Below are positions 8,695-18,218 of a stretch of 64,000 nucleotides of DNA, one piece after another (the stretch's first letter is position 1; every line of letters begins with the position of its first letter). Origin of the DNA: Alistipes sp. (lineage in GTDB: Bacteria > Bacteroidota > Bacteroidia > Bacteroidales > Rikenellaceae); the NCBI GenBank assembly GCA_017398045.1, contig JAFQHI010000026.1, forward strand, positions 35,513 to 99,512, written 5' to 3'. Position numbers and translations under genes: made by a program. Below the pieces are notes generated by a model. That model had not been told where the DNA came from. It was given only the letters and a program-made list of their open reading frames with translations, and ran no database searches.

Positions 8695-10510
8695 AGGCCG
8701 GATAGTAAATGTTCATCTCCTTGATCCGTTTCAGCAACTCCGGACGGCGGATGGTATCCGTCAGGTAAAGCTCCTCCAAGAGGCTGGCAATGGGCAGTGC
8801 GGCCGATGCACCGAAACCGCCATTCTCGACATAGACCGAGATGGCAATCTTCGGGTTATCCTTCGGGGCAAACGAGAGGAAGGTCGAGTGGTCACGACCG
8901 CGCGGATTCTGGGCCGTACCCGTCTTGCCACACACATCGTAGCCCTCCAAACGGGCCTGGGTCGAGGTGCCACCCACGTTCACACCCTGCCACATACCCT
9001 CGATAATCGGCTCGAAATGCTTCGAGTCCACCATCGTATATTGCTTTTCGTAGAAGCGTCTATCGAGCGAGTCGCGACCCTCCACGGTCTTGACAATGTG
9101 GGGAATGTAGTAGTAGCCACGATTGGCGATGATGGCCGCAAGGTTGGCCATCTGGAGGGGCGTACAGCCCAGCTCGCCCTGTCCAATCGAGAGCGAAAGC
9201 ACCGTGAGCGAATTCCACGAATTGCGATAGACGCGGTCGTAAAATTCGCGCGTGGGGACATAGCCGCGGTTCTCGTCCAGGAAGTCCGACTCGAGCTGAC
9301 GGCCGAAACCGAAACTCTTCACATAGTCGTACCACACCTCATAGCCCTTCTTCACGCTGCCATATTTCGGGTTGTCGATAATATCGCGGAAGACGTAGCA
9401 GAAGTAGGCGTTACACGAGGTGGCCACGGCAAACCGCAGGTCGGCCGGCGAAGCGTGGGCGTGACAGGCCACACCGCGACCAATCTTGTAACCTCCGTGG
9501 CAGGGGTGGAGGTCGGAGGGCTTCAGTACCCCCTCTTGCAGGCCAATCAGACCCTGCACCAGCTTGAAGGTTGAACCGGGAGGGTATTTACCCTTCACGG
9601 CACGGTTGAACATCGGGTTGCGTTTGTTGTTCAGGTGGCGGATGTAGTTGTTGCCTCGTTCACGACCGACCAACTCTTCGGGGTCGAACGTGGGCGAGGA
9701 GACCATCATCAGAATCTCGCCCGTCGAGGGTTCGATGGCCACTGCGGCACCCACCTTGCCCTTCATCAACTCCTCGCCGAGGCGTTGCAGGCGGGCATCA
9801 ATCGTGCTGGTGAGGTAGCGACCCGATTCGGGCAGCGAGTCGTACAATCCATCCATGTAGGAGCCTTTAATCGCCCCTCGCGGGTCGCGCTCCATGATTT
9901 TAACACCCTTCTTGCCGCGCAAATCCTCTTCGTAGGCCGACTCCAGACCTCCGATGCCGGCGTAGTCGCCCTTGCTGTATTCGGGATGGCGGTCGAGGTA
10001 GCCTTGACTCACCTCCGAGAGGTGGCCCAGCAGGTTACCACCCACGTGCAGCGGGTAGTGTCGCACCGTGCGGCTCACGGTGTAGAAACCGCGGAAACCC
10101 TCGGCATCGAGGCGCAATTTCTCCTCCTTCGAGACATAGTTCGCCACACGTTGCGGGGCGCGCGGATAGGCACGGGCATCATTGAGGCGTTGCTTCAAAC
10201 GACGGGGCTGCATATCGAGAATCTGGCACAGACGCATCGTGTCGAAGCCCTCCTTGTCCATATCGCGATAGACCACCATCAGGTCGTAACATTCACGATT
10301 TTGCGCCAGATATTCGCCTCGACGGTCGAAAATCTCGCCACGGGGCGGGTACTGCACATCGACACGCATGACATTGCGGGCCGCATTGCGCTTGTAGTCG
10401 GCGTTGAAGAATTGGATATAGGCCACGCGGCTGATTAGCACGACGAAGATAATCAGCACCACCACCTGCAAGGTGCGCATTCGGAAGAAGCCTTCGGTAT
10501 GGTCAATCAT
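8684..10510 (-). CDS. mrdA: Penicillin-binding protein 2 (transpeptidase)
   Basis: 608 residues. Cross-links peptidoglycan in the elongasome as RodA's partner. One N-terminal membrane anchor (about 13-30), a PBP dimerisation domain (about 55-215), then the transpeptidase domain with all three catalytic motifs: STFK (313-316, nucleophile Ser313), SCN (365-367) and KTG (529-531). Its start overlaps the mreD stop (ATGA) and its end overlaps rodA. No missing active-site residue. Confidence 0.96.
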   Translation of the reverse strand: MIDHTEGFFRMRTLQVVVLIIFVVLISRVAYIQFFNADYKRNAARNVMRVDVQYPPRGEIFDRRGEYLAQNRECYDLMVVYRDMDKEGFDTMRLCQILDMQPRRLKQRLNDARAYPRAPQRVANYVSKEEKLRLDAEGFRGFYTVSRTVRHYPLHVGGNLLGHLSEVSQGYLDRHPEYSKGDYAGIGGLESAYEEDLRGKKGVKIMERDPRGAIKGSYMDGLYDSLPESGRYLTSTIDARLQRLGEELMKGKVGAAVAIEPSTGEILMMVSSPTFDPEELVGRERGNNYIRHLNNKRNPMFNRAVKGKYPPGSTFKLVQGLIGLQEGVLKPSDLHPCHGGYKIGRGVACHAHASPADLRFAVATSCNAYFCYVFRDIIDNPKYGSVKKGYEVWYDYVKSFGFGRQLESDFLDENRGYVPTREFYDRVYRNSWNSLTVLSLSIGQGELGCTPLQMANLAAIIANRGYYYIPHIVKTVEGRDSLDRRFYEKQYTMVDSKHFEPIIEGMWQGVNVGGTSTQARLEGYDVCGKTGTAQNPRGRDHSTFLSFAPKDNPKIAISVYVENGGFGASAALPIASLLEELYLTDTIRRPELLKRIKEMNIYYPAYDK

Positions 10511-11025
10511 GCGCGGGCAGAGATTTTAGCGGTGAAAAGACGCTCCGTAAGCCAAACGAGGAGCAGCGTGGCGCAACTGCTGACCGCGATGCGGATGAGC
10601 GTGCGGAACAGATGCCCCCACGAGAGGGCCTCAAGGGTGAAAAAGAGGGTGTGGTGCAATAGAACCATTGCCACGATGTAGCTCCAGAAGAGCGAAACAC
10701 CCATGCGCTCCGGCCCCGGGATGCCGTCCTCGCGCAAATCCTCGTGCGGGGAGACCAGACGAATCAAGGTCGGACGCAGGAAACCAATCAGCAGCGTGGC
10801 AATCGTGTTGATGCCGGCAACGCCCATCGTCGTATCCATCAGCATACCCATCGCCAACGAGCAGGCGAGCAGCACAATCGGCTTCGTGTCGAGGCGCATC
10901 AGGATGATGAAGGCCACGTAAATCAGCGGGCAGAGGAAGCTCCCCGCCACCAGGTTGTTGAGCAGAAAAATCTGCACCAGGCTGAGGGCGATAAAGAGCA
11001 ATATATAGGCGGGTACGTGGTGCAT
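10507..11025 (-). CDS. mreD: Rod-shape-determining membrane protein MreD
   Basis: 172 residues with about five hydrophobic helices (VPAYILLFIALSLVQIFLL at the start). MreD proteins diverge strongly in sequence, so the call rests on size, topology and position between mreC and mrdA. It starts 2 bp after the mreC stop and overlaps mrdA by 4 bp. Confidence 0.88.
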   Translation of the reverse strand: MHHVPAYILLFIALSLVQIFLLNNLVAGSFLCPLIYVAFIILMRLDTKPIVLLACSLAMGMLMDTTMGVAGINTIATLLIGFLRPTLIRLVSPHEDLREDGIPGPERMGVSLFWSYIVAMVLLHHTLFFTLEALSWGHLFRTLIRIAVSSCATLLLVWLTERLFTAKISARA

Positions 11026-11027
11026 GG

Positions 11028-11879
11028 TTAGAGGGTTTCGAGGTTCTTAATCACTTCGCTCTGTTGCAGTTCGTGAATCTCTTGGTGGTCGAGGTTCTCG
11101 ATGATGATGAGGTTGTTCATGGCCGAGAGGTCAGCCGACAGACGGACGCGCACCGTGTAGGTCGTACCCACCTCGTCGAGCGTGGCACTTTCGACCGTGC
11201 CGATGGTCAGACCGGCAGGGAAGTAGCTCTCGAAACCGGTCGAGAGAATCTTTTGCCCCACCTGCGGCTCGGCATATTTCGACAGCCCCTCCAGGGTGAC
11301 GAAGTGGGGATTCCTGCCGTCCCAGCGGATGGCTCCCTGGTAGGCGGAGCCTTCGGGGGTGCCACTACCGCGGAATACGGGGTTGAGAATCGAGACCGCC
11401 ACGGCATAATGCTCCGTGTAGTCCACGATGTAGCCGGCAATCGAACCATCGGGGGTGATGACACCCATGCCGTTCGTGATGCCGTCCGCACCTCCGCGGT
11501 TCAGCGTGATGTAGTTGTGCGCCCGACCCACCGTGTTGCTCACCACGGCCGCTTCGGTCATGCGGTATTTCGATTCACCCATCGTGCGCAGTTCGACCTT
11601 CAGGCGTCCCGCCTCGTCGGCCTCGCGGTAGCGGGCCAACTCCTCTTCGAGGGCGGCAATGCGGGTCGTCAAGGCCCGATTTTCGCGTCCCAATCGGAAG
11701 AAGTTGCTCATGTCGGTCACCAAGCCGTTCAGCCCTCCCACCACGCTGTTCGTGCGTGAAAGCAGACGAGCCTCGGTGTAGGCTGTCGAACGGGCATAGT
11801 AACTCAAGGCGGCAATCTCCAACAAAACGAAGAGTACCACCACGTAGATACTGCGGATGAATTCGACTAATCGGCGCAT
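11028..11879 (-). CDS. mreC: Rod-shape-determining protein MreC
   Basis: 283 residues: one N-terminal membrane helix (about 10-27), a coiled-coil region (about 60-100, rich in E, L and R), then the periplasmic double beta-barrel domain (NTVGRAHNYITLNRGGADGI; GSGTPEGSAYQGAIRWDG). MreC links MreB in the cytoplasm to the periplasmic synthesis enzymes and activates PBP2. Second gene of the operon, 49 bp after mreB. Confidence 0.93.
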   Translation of the reverse strand: MRRLVEFIRSIYVVVLFVLLEIAALSYYARSTAYTEARLLSRTNSVVGGLNGLVTDMSNFFRLGRENRALTTRIAALEEELARYREADEAGRLKVELRTMGESKYRMTEAAVVSNTVGRAHNYITLNRGGADGITNGMGVITPDGSIAGYIVDYTEHYAVAVSILNPVFRGSGTPEGSAYQGAIRWDGRNPHFVTLEGLSKYAEPQVGQKILSTGFESYFPAGLTIGTVESATLDEVGTTYTVRVRLSADLSAMNNLIIIENLDHQEIHELQQSEVIKNLETL

Positions 11880-11928
11880 AGTGTGAGAAGAGAATTGCGA
11901 GCCGTAAGACCCGCAATTCGTTTATCGC

Positions 11929-12951
11929 TTAACCCTTGATGAGGAACGAGAAGTTGTTCATGTTCTTCAGGGCGATACCCGTACCGCGAACAATGGCACG
12001 CAACGGGTCCTCGGCAATGTGAACCGGAATACCCGTCTTCTCGTGCAGACGACGGTCCAGACCCTTGATGAGCGCACCGCCACCGGCCAGGTAGATACCG
12101 TTCTTTACGATGTCGGTGTACAACTCGGGGGGCATCGACTCCAGCACCTTCATCAGGGCATCGTCCAACTTCACGAGCGACTTATCGAGTGCGTAGGCAA
12201 TCTCGCTGTACGAAAGCGAGACGGTCTGCGGCAGGGCAGTCAGCATATTGGGAGCCGTTACTACGAAATCCTCCGGCTCCTCCTCCATGTCGGGGATGGC
12301 GGCACCAATGGCACACTTGATGGCCTCGGCCGTGCGCTCACCGATGCGGATGTTGTGCTGCTGACGCACATAGGCCTGAATATCGGACGTAAATACGTCA
12401 CCGGCCACATCTATCGACTCGGAGCAGACGATACCGCCCAGCGAGATGCAGGCAATCTCCGACGTACCACCGCCGATGTCGATGATGAGGTTGCCTTCGG
12501 GAGCCTCGACGTCGATACCGGCACCCAGCGCGGCAGCCATCGGCTCGTAAATCATGAAGACCTCACGACCACCGGCACGCTCGGCCGAGTCGCGCACGGC
12601 ACGAATCTCGACGTTGGTCGAACCCGAGGGGATGCAAATCACCATGCGGAGCGAGGGCGAGAACAACGAACCCGAGGTCTTGACCATCTTAATCATGCTG
12701 CGCAGCATCAACTCCGTGGCGTTGAAGTCGGCAATCACACCACTCTTGAGCGGGCGAATGGTCTTAATGCCCGGGTTGGTGCGCTCGTGCATCTGCTGTG
12801 CCTTCTTACCCACGGCCTTCAGCGAGCCGGTGTGGGCATCGACGGCCACAATCGAAGGTTCGTCCACGACGACCTGACCGTTGTAAATGATGAGCGTATT
12901 GGCCGTTCCAAGGTCAATCGCCAACTCTTGAGTCAAAGAAAAAAGTCCCAT
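11929..12951 (-). CDS. mreB: Actin-like cytoskeletal protein MreB
   Basis: 340 residues, full length. An ATP-binding actin homologue that polymerises at the inner membrane and directs the elongasome. Visible are the phosphate-1 loop (DLGTANTLI, residues 14-22), phosphate-2 (IIDIGGGTSEIA) and the adenosine motif (LAGGGALIKGL, near 290). First gene of mreBCD-mrdA-rodA; a TACCTTTG element lies about 97 bp upstream. Confidence 0.97.
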   Translation of the reverse strand: MGLFSLTQELAIDLGTANTLIIYNGQVVVDEPSIVAVDAHTGSLKAVGKKAQQMHERTNPGIKTIRPLKSGVIADFNATELMLRSMIKMVKTSGSLFSPSLRMVICIPSGSTNVEIRAVRDSAERAGGREVFMIYEPMAAALGAGIDVEAPEGNLIIDIGGGTSEIACISLGGIVCSESIDVAGDVFTSDIQAYVRQQHNIRIGERTAEAIKCAIGAAIPDMEEEPEDFVVTAPNMLTALPQTVSLSYSEIAYALDKSLVKLDDALMKVLESMPPELYTDIVKNGIYLAGGGALIKGLDRRLHEKTGIPVHIAEDPLRAIVRGTGIALKNMNNFSFLIKG

Positions 12952-13047
12952 ATTGCGTTTTATTTATTTTTCTTCGTAAAATGTTGATTATCACGCTCTC
13001 TTTCGCTAAATTACAAGGATTTGTTCCGAGAAGTCGAAATAACATGA

Positions 13048-13055
13048 CAAAGGTA
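13048..13055 (-). promoter_or_regulatory. Probable mre operon promoter (TACCTTTG)
   Basis: Minus-strand TACCTTTG. A TTTG is about 23 nt further upstream, slightly outside usual spacing. Leader of about 90 nt before the mreB ATG. Confidence 0.5.
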
Positions 13056-13103
13056 GTAAAAAAGGTGCGATCTTTTGGCAAATTATTGGAGATTTTTTTG
13101 CAC

Positions 13104-13135
13104 AAAAAAAGCGGCCCGAAGGTCGCCTTTTTTTT
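13104..13135 (-). terminator. Terminator of the FMN oxidoreductase gene
   Basis: GCGGCCCGAAGGTCGCC stem-loop flanked by A7 and T8 runs, so it could act in both directions. It directly follows the stop at 13153 on the minus strand. Confidence 0.8.
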
Positions 13136-13152
13136 CGTATTTCGCCGCGGGA

Positions 13153-14244
13153 TTATTTGCAGAATTTGGCTCGAGCTGATTGGAACTCCTCCTTCAGCTC
13201 ATCAATCAACTCCTTGACCTGCATGATGCGTTCCGTGCGCCAAGCGTTCGAGCCGCAGAAGGCGTAGCCGTGTTCCAGCTGTCCGCGGAAGGCGTTGAAA
13301 AGGGCCGTCATGATGCAGTAGGGCGACTCCTCGACCTTGCAGGTTTTGATGCAGTGGAAGGGGCAACTCTTCGGATGCTTAAGCCCCTCTTTGACCTTCT
13401 GCAGGAAGGTGTTGTGGATGGCTCGTCCGGGCATCCCGACCGGACTCTGAATCAGCTCGATATCCTCCTGTTTCGCATCGACATAGGCCTGCTTGAAGCC
13501 ATCCGATGCGTCACACTCCTCGGTAGCCACGAAGCGTGTACCCATCTGCACGCCGTCGGCTCCGAGTTGCATGATGTTGTAAATATCCTCCCCCGTGTAG
13601 ATGCCGCCACCGGCGATGACGGGAATCTTGCGACCGTGCTCCTGCTCGATTTCGCGCACGGCGGCCACGACCTCGGGGACAAGCTGCTCGAGGCTGTAGG
13701 CCGGATCTTCGATTTGTTCGCGCGAGAAACCGAGGTGTCCGCCCGCCTTGGGACCCTCGACTACCACCGCATCGGGTACATAGCCGTACTTGCCAATCCA
13801 GTTACGGCAGATCACCTTCAGGGCGCGTGCCGAGGAGACAATCGGGGCGAGTTTGGTTGTAGCCCCCTCGGTGAGGAACGTGGGGAGACTGAGCGGCAGC
13901 CCCGCACCCGAGAAGATGATATCGACCCTCTCGCTGATGGCCGTCTTTACCAGGTTGGCAAAGTCGGTCATGGCGACCATGATGTTCACGCCAATCAGCC
14001 CCCCTTTACCACGCGAGGCCTCGCGCGCCTTGCGAATCTCCTCCTTCAGTCCCCAAAGTGTTGCCTTGTCGAAGTCGGGCGAATAATCCTTGTATACCAA
14101 CCCCAGTCCGGCTGCCGAGATTACCCCGACACCGCCCTCGTTGGCTACGGCGGAGGCCAATCTCGACATCGAGATACCTACGCCCATACCTCCCTGCACG
14201 ATGGGTAGTTGCGCCAGGAGGTTACCAATTTTCAATGCTTTCAT
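13153..14244 (-). CDS. FMN-dependent nitronate monooxygenase / FabK-like oxidoreductase
   Basis: 363 residues, TIM-barrel flavoprotein of the 2-nitropropane dioxygenase family. FMN contacts are visible: PIVQGGMGVGIS (14-25), EGPKAGGHLG, then AGGGIYTG and QMGTRF. The family includes nitronate monooxygenases and the enoyl-ACP reductase FabK; sequence alone does not separate them here. The C-terminal third carries four cysteines in C-x3-C-x3-C-x7-C (CPFHCIKTC ... SPYC), which might bind metal or an Fe-S cluster. Single gene with its own terminator. Confidence 0.85.
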   Translation of the reverse strand: MKALKIGNLLAQLPIVQGGMGVGISMSRLASAVANEGGVGVISAAGLGLVYKDYSPDFDKATLWGLKEEIRKAREASRGKGGLIGVNIMVAMTDFANLVKTAISERVDIIFSGAGLPLSLPTFLTEGATTKLAPIVSSARALKVICRNWIGKYGYVPDAVVVEGPKAGGHLGFSREQIEDPAYSLEQLVPEVVAAVREIEQEHGRKIPVIAGGGIYTGEDIYNIMQLGADGVQMGTRFVATEECDASDGFKQAYVDAKQEDIELIQSPVGMPGRAIHNTFLQKVKEGLKHPKSCPFHCIKTCKVEESPYCIMTALFNAFRGQLEHGYAFCGSNAWRTERIMQVKELIDELKEEFQSARAKFCK

Positions 14245-14334
14245 AAATGCGAAGTTTTGTTATAGAAAATCCGTTGTTTAGTACAACGAATTGTGCAAAA
14301 GTACATATTTTTTGGTAAAAACCTCGCATATCAA

Positions 14335-14370
14335 TCAAAAAAAAACGACCACCCGAAAGGTGGTCGTTCA
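14335..14370 (-). terminator. Terminator of the Skp-like pair
   Basis: CGACCACC-CGAAA-GGTGGTCG stem-loop with a minus-strand T run, 20 bp after the stop at 14390. Confidence 0.8.
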
Positions 14371-14389
14371 AATCGATTTTGCGAACTGC

Positions 14390-14914
14390 TTAATTGGCAG
14401 CCGGGGTCTCCGTGATACCCAGCTCCTTCTTTACCAGGGGCGTAATATCGGTGAGCGTAGCCTCGTCGAAATAGACCAGCGAACCGGTCTCGAAGATGGC
14501 CGTATAACCACCGGCCTTGCTCACTGCCTTGATGGCGTTCTGGGCCTTCTCGATAATCGGGGTCATCAGCTCCTGCTCCTGCTTGGCCAAATCCTGCTGG
14601 GCCATCTGCTGCATCTCGGCACCACGCTGACGCAGGTCGTTCAGCTCCTTCTCCTTAATCTGACGGGCAGCATCCGAGAGGGTGTTCAGGTTCTTCTGGA
14701 ACTCCTGGAGTTTGTTGTTGAACTCGACGTTAATCGTCTCAAGGTTCTCCTCCCAATCCTTGGCTACGGCCTGCAACTTGGTCTGCATCTCGGTCGTCTC
14801 GGGCATGGCAATCATTACCTCCTGCGAGTTGATGCGACCAAATTTCTGTGCAAAGAGCGTCGTGCAGCTCAGCATCATGGCGAGCGCGAGCGTCAGTTTG
14901 AGTACGTTTTTCAT
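14390..14914 (-). CDS. Skp/OmpH-family periplasmic chaperone (copy 2)
   Basis: 174 residues. Signal peptide about 1-22 (ends TTLFAQ). The mature protein begins KFGRINSQEVM and continues as a long charged coiled coil (about 40-125, with FQKNLNTLSDAARQIKEKEL), then a C-terminal cap. Skp trimers hold unfolded outer-membrane proteins in the periplasm on the way to BamA. Third in the run bamA-skp-skp, 40 bp after copy 1, then a terminator. Confidence 0.9.
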   Translation of the reverse strand: MKNVLKLTLALAMMLSCTTLFAQKFGRINSQEVMIAMPETTEMQTKLQAVAKDWEENLETINVEFNNKLQEFQKNLNTLSDAARQIKEKELNDLRQRGAEMQQMAQQDLAKQEQELMTPIIEKAQNAIKAVSKAGGYTAIFETGSLVYFDEATLTDITPLVKKELGITETPAAN

Positions 14915-14954
14915 GTTGTTGTTTTTCAGTTAATTATTTGATGAATATTGCTCT

Positions 14955-15461
14955 CTATTTAAGCGTGGCAATCACCTCGTCGGTGCGCTCTACGGCTGCC
15001 GAGTTGTAGAGCAGGGTGGGGTTGTTGGCCGAGTCGATGACCAGCTCTGCACCTACCTGCTTGGCATAGGCTTCAATGGCGGCAAAGACCTTCTCCTGAA
15101 TCGGCTTAATCTTCTCGATGCGGGTCTTCATGAGCTGACCCTCCTGGCCGAAGAGTTGCTCCTGATACTCCGTAGCCTGCTTCTCCTTCTGGAGAATCAC
15201 CTCCTCCCACTGCTGGCGAGTGGCCTCCGAGAGGGAGGCTTTCTGCTGCTGGTAGCTGTTATAAAGCTTCTCGACCTCCTCAAATTTGGCGTCGATATAC
15301 TCCTGATACTTCTTGGCAAGCTGGTCCAGCTCCTCGATGGCCGTGTTGTAGGCTGCAATCGATTTGAAGACCTTCTCGCTATTGACTACAATGTAGTTCT
15401 GGGCCATGGCGGCTGCTCCAATCAGCAGCAGAGCCAGCGTACATACCATCTTTTTCATCAT
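14955..15461 (-). CDS. Skp/OmpH-family periplasmic chaperone (copy 1)
   Basis: 168 residues. Signal peptide about 1-20 (ends AAAMAQ). Mature start NYIVVNSEKVFKSI matches the family's first strand; a coiled coil follows (about 40-120, QQKASLSEATRQQWEEVI). Paralogue of the downstream gene, sharing the pattern but clearly diverged. Location after bamA supports a role in outer-membrane protein transport. Confidence 0.9.
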   Translation of the reverse strand: MMKKMVCTLALLLIGAAAMAQNYIVVNSEKVFKSIAAYNTAIEELDQLAKKYQEYIDAKFEEVEKLYNSYQQQKASLSEATRQQWEEVILQKEKQATEYQEQLFGQEGQLMKTRIEKIKPIQEKVFAAIEAYAKQVGAELVIDSANNPTLLYNSAAVERTDEVIATLK

Positions 15462-15573
15462 TTTCTCACTTTTTAAGGTTCATCCGTTCTTTTATCGTCG
15501 GCTGCAAGAAGCATACCTATATAAATAACGCGCGTATAGTCGTTTTATTGTGTTGTTTCACTTTACAGCAACA

Positions 15574-15635
15574 ACAGTTCTAACGCTTTAATTCTAAATT
15601 CTTAATTTTTAATTCTAAATTCTAAATTAGAACTG
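15574..15635. repeat. AT-rich 7-bp repeats inside an inverted repeat at the 3' end of bamA
   Basis: Words of AATTCTA type repeat at 7-bp spacing between 15590 and 15629. They are bounded by ACAACAGTTCTAA (15569-15581) and its near-complement TTAGAACTGCTGT (15627-15639), which runs into the last bamA codons. It may serve as a terminator or mRNA 3' hairpin. Confidence 0.6.
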
Positions 15636-18176
15636 CTGTCCCATCACGAAGTGGAACTGCGAGCCGCTCTTCGAGGTCGAGCCTGCCGGGGGGTCGAAAC
15701 CGTAACCCCAGTCGATACCGAGCATACCCACCACGGGGAGGTAGAGGCGTACACCCAGACCGGCCGAACGCTTAATCTTGAACGGGGCGAAGGATTTCCA
15801 CGAGCTGAAGGCGTTACCACCCTCGAGGAAGCCAAGCACATAAATCTGCGACGAGGGCTTCAGAATCACGGGGTAGCGTAACTCGGCCGTGTATTTGTTG
15901 TAGGCCACCGAGTAGTATTCGTTCACGGGGTCGAGCGCACCATCCTCATAACCACGCATGGCGATGATGTCGATACCATAGATATTATAACCCGACATAC
16001 CGTCACCACCGACCTCGAATCGCTGGAAGGGCGAGGTCTTGTGCTTGTTGTAGTGACCCAGGTAACCCATCTCGGCCTTGAGCATGAGGACCAACTTCTG
16101 GTTCGAGGTGAGGGCCTGGAACCATTGACCCTTGAGCTGCCATTTGTGGAACTCAATCCATTTGTAACGCTCCTCGTCGCTCATGTTGCTGTCCGAGTAG
16201 TCCTTGCCGTCCCACGCCGAGTAGGGGGGCGTGAGCTGCAACGAGAAGCTGATATCCGAACCGCGACGGGGATAAATCGGCTGGTCCACCGAGTTGCGGC
16301 TCAAGACAAATTTGAGCGAGAACATATTGGCCGCACCGTTGGTCATGATGAACGACGACCAGTTCTTCAAATCGTAACGCTCGTAGCTGGCCTCACCATA
16401 GAAGGTGAAGTAGGGGTCGGGCCAATTCAGACGCTTACCCAGACCGACGGCCAGACCATAGGTGCGGAAGTGCATCGTCGAGGTCTGCCATACGTAGTAG
16501 GCGTTGTTCTGCTCCGAGATGTGGGCCGAAACGGTGAACGAGTTGGGCTTCTTACCACCTAACCAGGGGTCGGTGAAGGAGAACGAGAAGGCCTTGTAGT
16601 AGGTACCGTTGGTCTGGGCGTTAATCGACAGACGCTGGTTTTGACCCATCGGGTAGGGTCGCCAGGCACCCTTCTTGAAGGCATTCTTAATCGAGAGGTT
16701 GTTGAAGGTGATACCCACCGAACCGACGAAGGTACCCGAACCCCAACCACCGGCAATGTTGAATTGGTCCGAAGCCTGCTCCTCGAGCGGCCAATTCACA
16801 TCGACCAGTTCGTTCGATACGGGTTTGATATCGGGCATGATGGCCTCGGGGTTGAAGTGGCCCATCGAACCGAGCATACGGATGGTCTGCATGAGCATCG
16901 AGCGGTCGTACAACTCACCCGGGCGGGTGTAAAGCTCGCGGCGAATCACCTCGTCATCGACGCGCACGTTACCCGTAATGCCCACCTCGTTGATGGTGAA
17001 CTGCTTACCCTCGAAAATCTTCAGCTCCAGGTCAATCGAGTCAGCTCCGATGATGGTCTCGGCCGGTTCGATTTGCGACATCAGGTAGCCGCTGTTCTGG
17101 TAGAGCGACTTAATCGACATATCCTCGGGGTTCTCCTCCTTGCCGATACCGAGGCGTTTGTGCATCGATTTCTTGTCGTAGGTGTCGCCCTTCTTCACGG
17201 CAAACATATTTTGCAGCTGCTCGGTGGAATAGACCGAGTTGCCGACCCACGAAATATCGCGGATGTAGTATTTGTTGCCCTCCGAAAGCTTCAGGTCGAT
17301 GGCCAAGCGATTCGGCTCATACTCGTAAATCGAATCCTGAAGGATGTGGGCGTTGCGGTAACCCTTCGAGTTGTAGAAGTCGATAAGCAGCTCCTTGTCC
17401 TCCTCGTACTCCTTGTCCTTGAGGCGCGTACCCTTGAAGAAGTTGATGGACTTCTGGTGGGTCTTTTTGAAGGTGCGACGCAGACGTTTGTCCTCGAAGA
17501 CCTCGTTACCGTCGAAGTTGATTTTGCCAATCTTGACACGCTCGCCGCGGTCAATCTCGAAGATGACGTTGGCATACTGCGTGCGAACCGTGTCCTGCTC
17601 GATGCGGTAGGTGACCCGGGCGTTGCGGAAACCCTTCTCCTTCCAATACTCCTTGATGAGCTTCACGTTCTTGTCCAGCACGTAGTCCGAAAGCTCGCTG
17701 TTGCGACGCAGCTGGAGCTTCTCCATGATATCCTTCTTCTTACCCGTCGAGATGCCCTCGAACTCCCAGTTGAAGACGCGCGGACGCTCTTTGAGGAAGA
17801 CCTCCAGGTCGAGGCTGTCGCCCTCAATCTCGGCACCGACCTTCACGTCGGCAAAGTAACGCTGGCTCCACAGACGCGAGATGACGTTCGAGATGAAGTT
17901 ACTCGGCAAGAGAATCGAGTCGCCATCCACCAAACCGGCCGAGGCCTTTACCAGGTCGGGGTCCAGATGCTCCAAACCGCGCACATTGACCTTGCGGATG
18001 TAATATTTGAGTTGCTTGTTGCCCTGGGTCTGGAACATCGGGGCGTTCTCGTCGAAATAGCGTTCGACTTTGGTCGTGTCGCTCGCTTCGGCCTGCGCGG
18101 TCTCTTGGGCCGAGAGGCTCCAGGAGAGCGACAAAAGGGCCGCTGCGAGTACCGTTATCTTGCGTAAATAGTTCAT
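15627..18176 (-). CDS. bamA: Outer-membrane protein assembly factor BamA
   Basis: 849 residues. Signal peptide (ends LSLSWSLSAQ), then five POTRA domains (about 60-460) and a 16-strand barrel (about 470-849) ending in the outer-membrane signature with terminal Phe (FHFVMGQQF). It folds and inserts beta-barrel proteins into the outer membrane. The POTRA repeats (GNEVFEDKRLRRTFKKT; GNSVYSTEQLQNMF; GNVRVDDEVIRRELYTRPGE) and the barrel motif VGGDGMSGYNIYG are visible. It follows uppS (42 bp) and precedes two skp-like genes. Confidence 0.96.
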   Translation of the reverse strand: MNYLRKITVLAAALLSLSWSLSAQETAQAEASDTTKVERYFDENAPMFQTQGNKQLKYYIRKVNVRGLEHLDPDLVKASAGLVDGDSILLPSNFISNVISRLWSQRYFADVKVGAEIEGDSLDLEVFLKERPRVFNWEFEGISTGKKKDIMEKLQLRRNSELSDYVLDKNVKLIKEYWKEKGFRNARVTYRIEQDTVRTQYANVIFEIDRGERVKIGKINFDGNEVFEDKRLRRTFKKTHQKSINFFKGTRLKDKEYEEDKELLIDFYNSKGYRNAHILQDSIYEYEPNRLAIDLKLSEGNKYYIRDISWVGNSVYSTEQLQNMFAVKKGDTYDKKSMHKRLGIGKEENPEDMSIKSLYQNSGYLMSQIEPAETIIGADSIDLELKIFEGKQFTINEVGITGNVRVDDEVIRRELYTRPGELYDRSMLMQTIRMLGSMGHFNPEAIMPDIKPVSNELVDVNWPLEEQASDQFNIAGGWGSGTFVGSVGITFNNLSIKNAFKKGAWRPYPMGQNQRLSINAQTNGTYYKAFSFSFTDPWLGGKKPNSFTVSAHISEQNNAYYVWQTSTMHFRTYGLAVGLGKRLNWPDPYFTFYGEASYERYDLKNWSSFIMTNGAANMFSLKFVLSRNSVDQPIYPRRGSDISFSLQLTPPYSAWDGKDYSDSNMSDEERYKWIEFHKWQLKGQWFQALTSNQKLVLMLKAEMGYLGHYNKHKTSPFQRFEVGGDGMSGYNIYGIDIIAMRGYEDGALDPVNEYYSVAYNKYTAELRYPVILKPSSQIYVLGFLEGGNAFSSWKSFAPFKIKRSAGLGVRLYLPVVGMLGIDWGYGFDPPAGSTSKSGSQFHFVMGQQF

Positions 18177-18218
18177 GCTATGTGAAAAATCTGCTTCTTT
18201 CGTTTCTTGTCGGGCATC

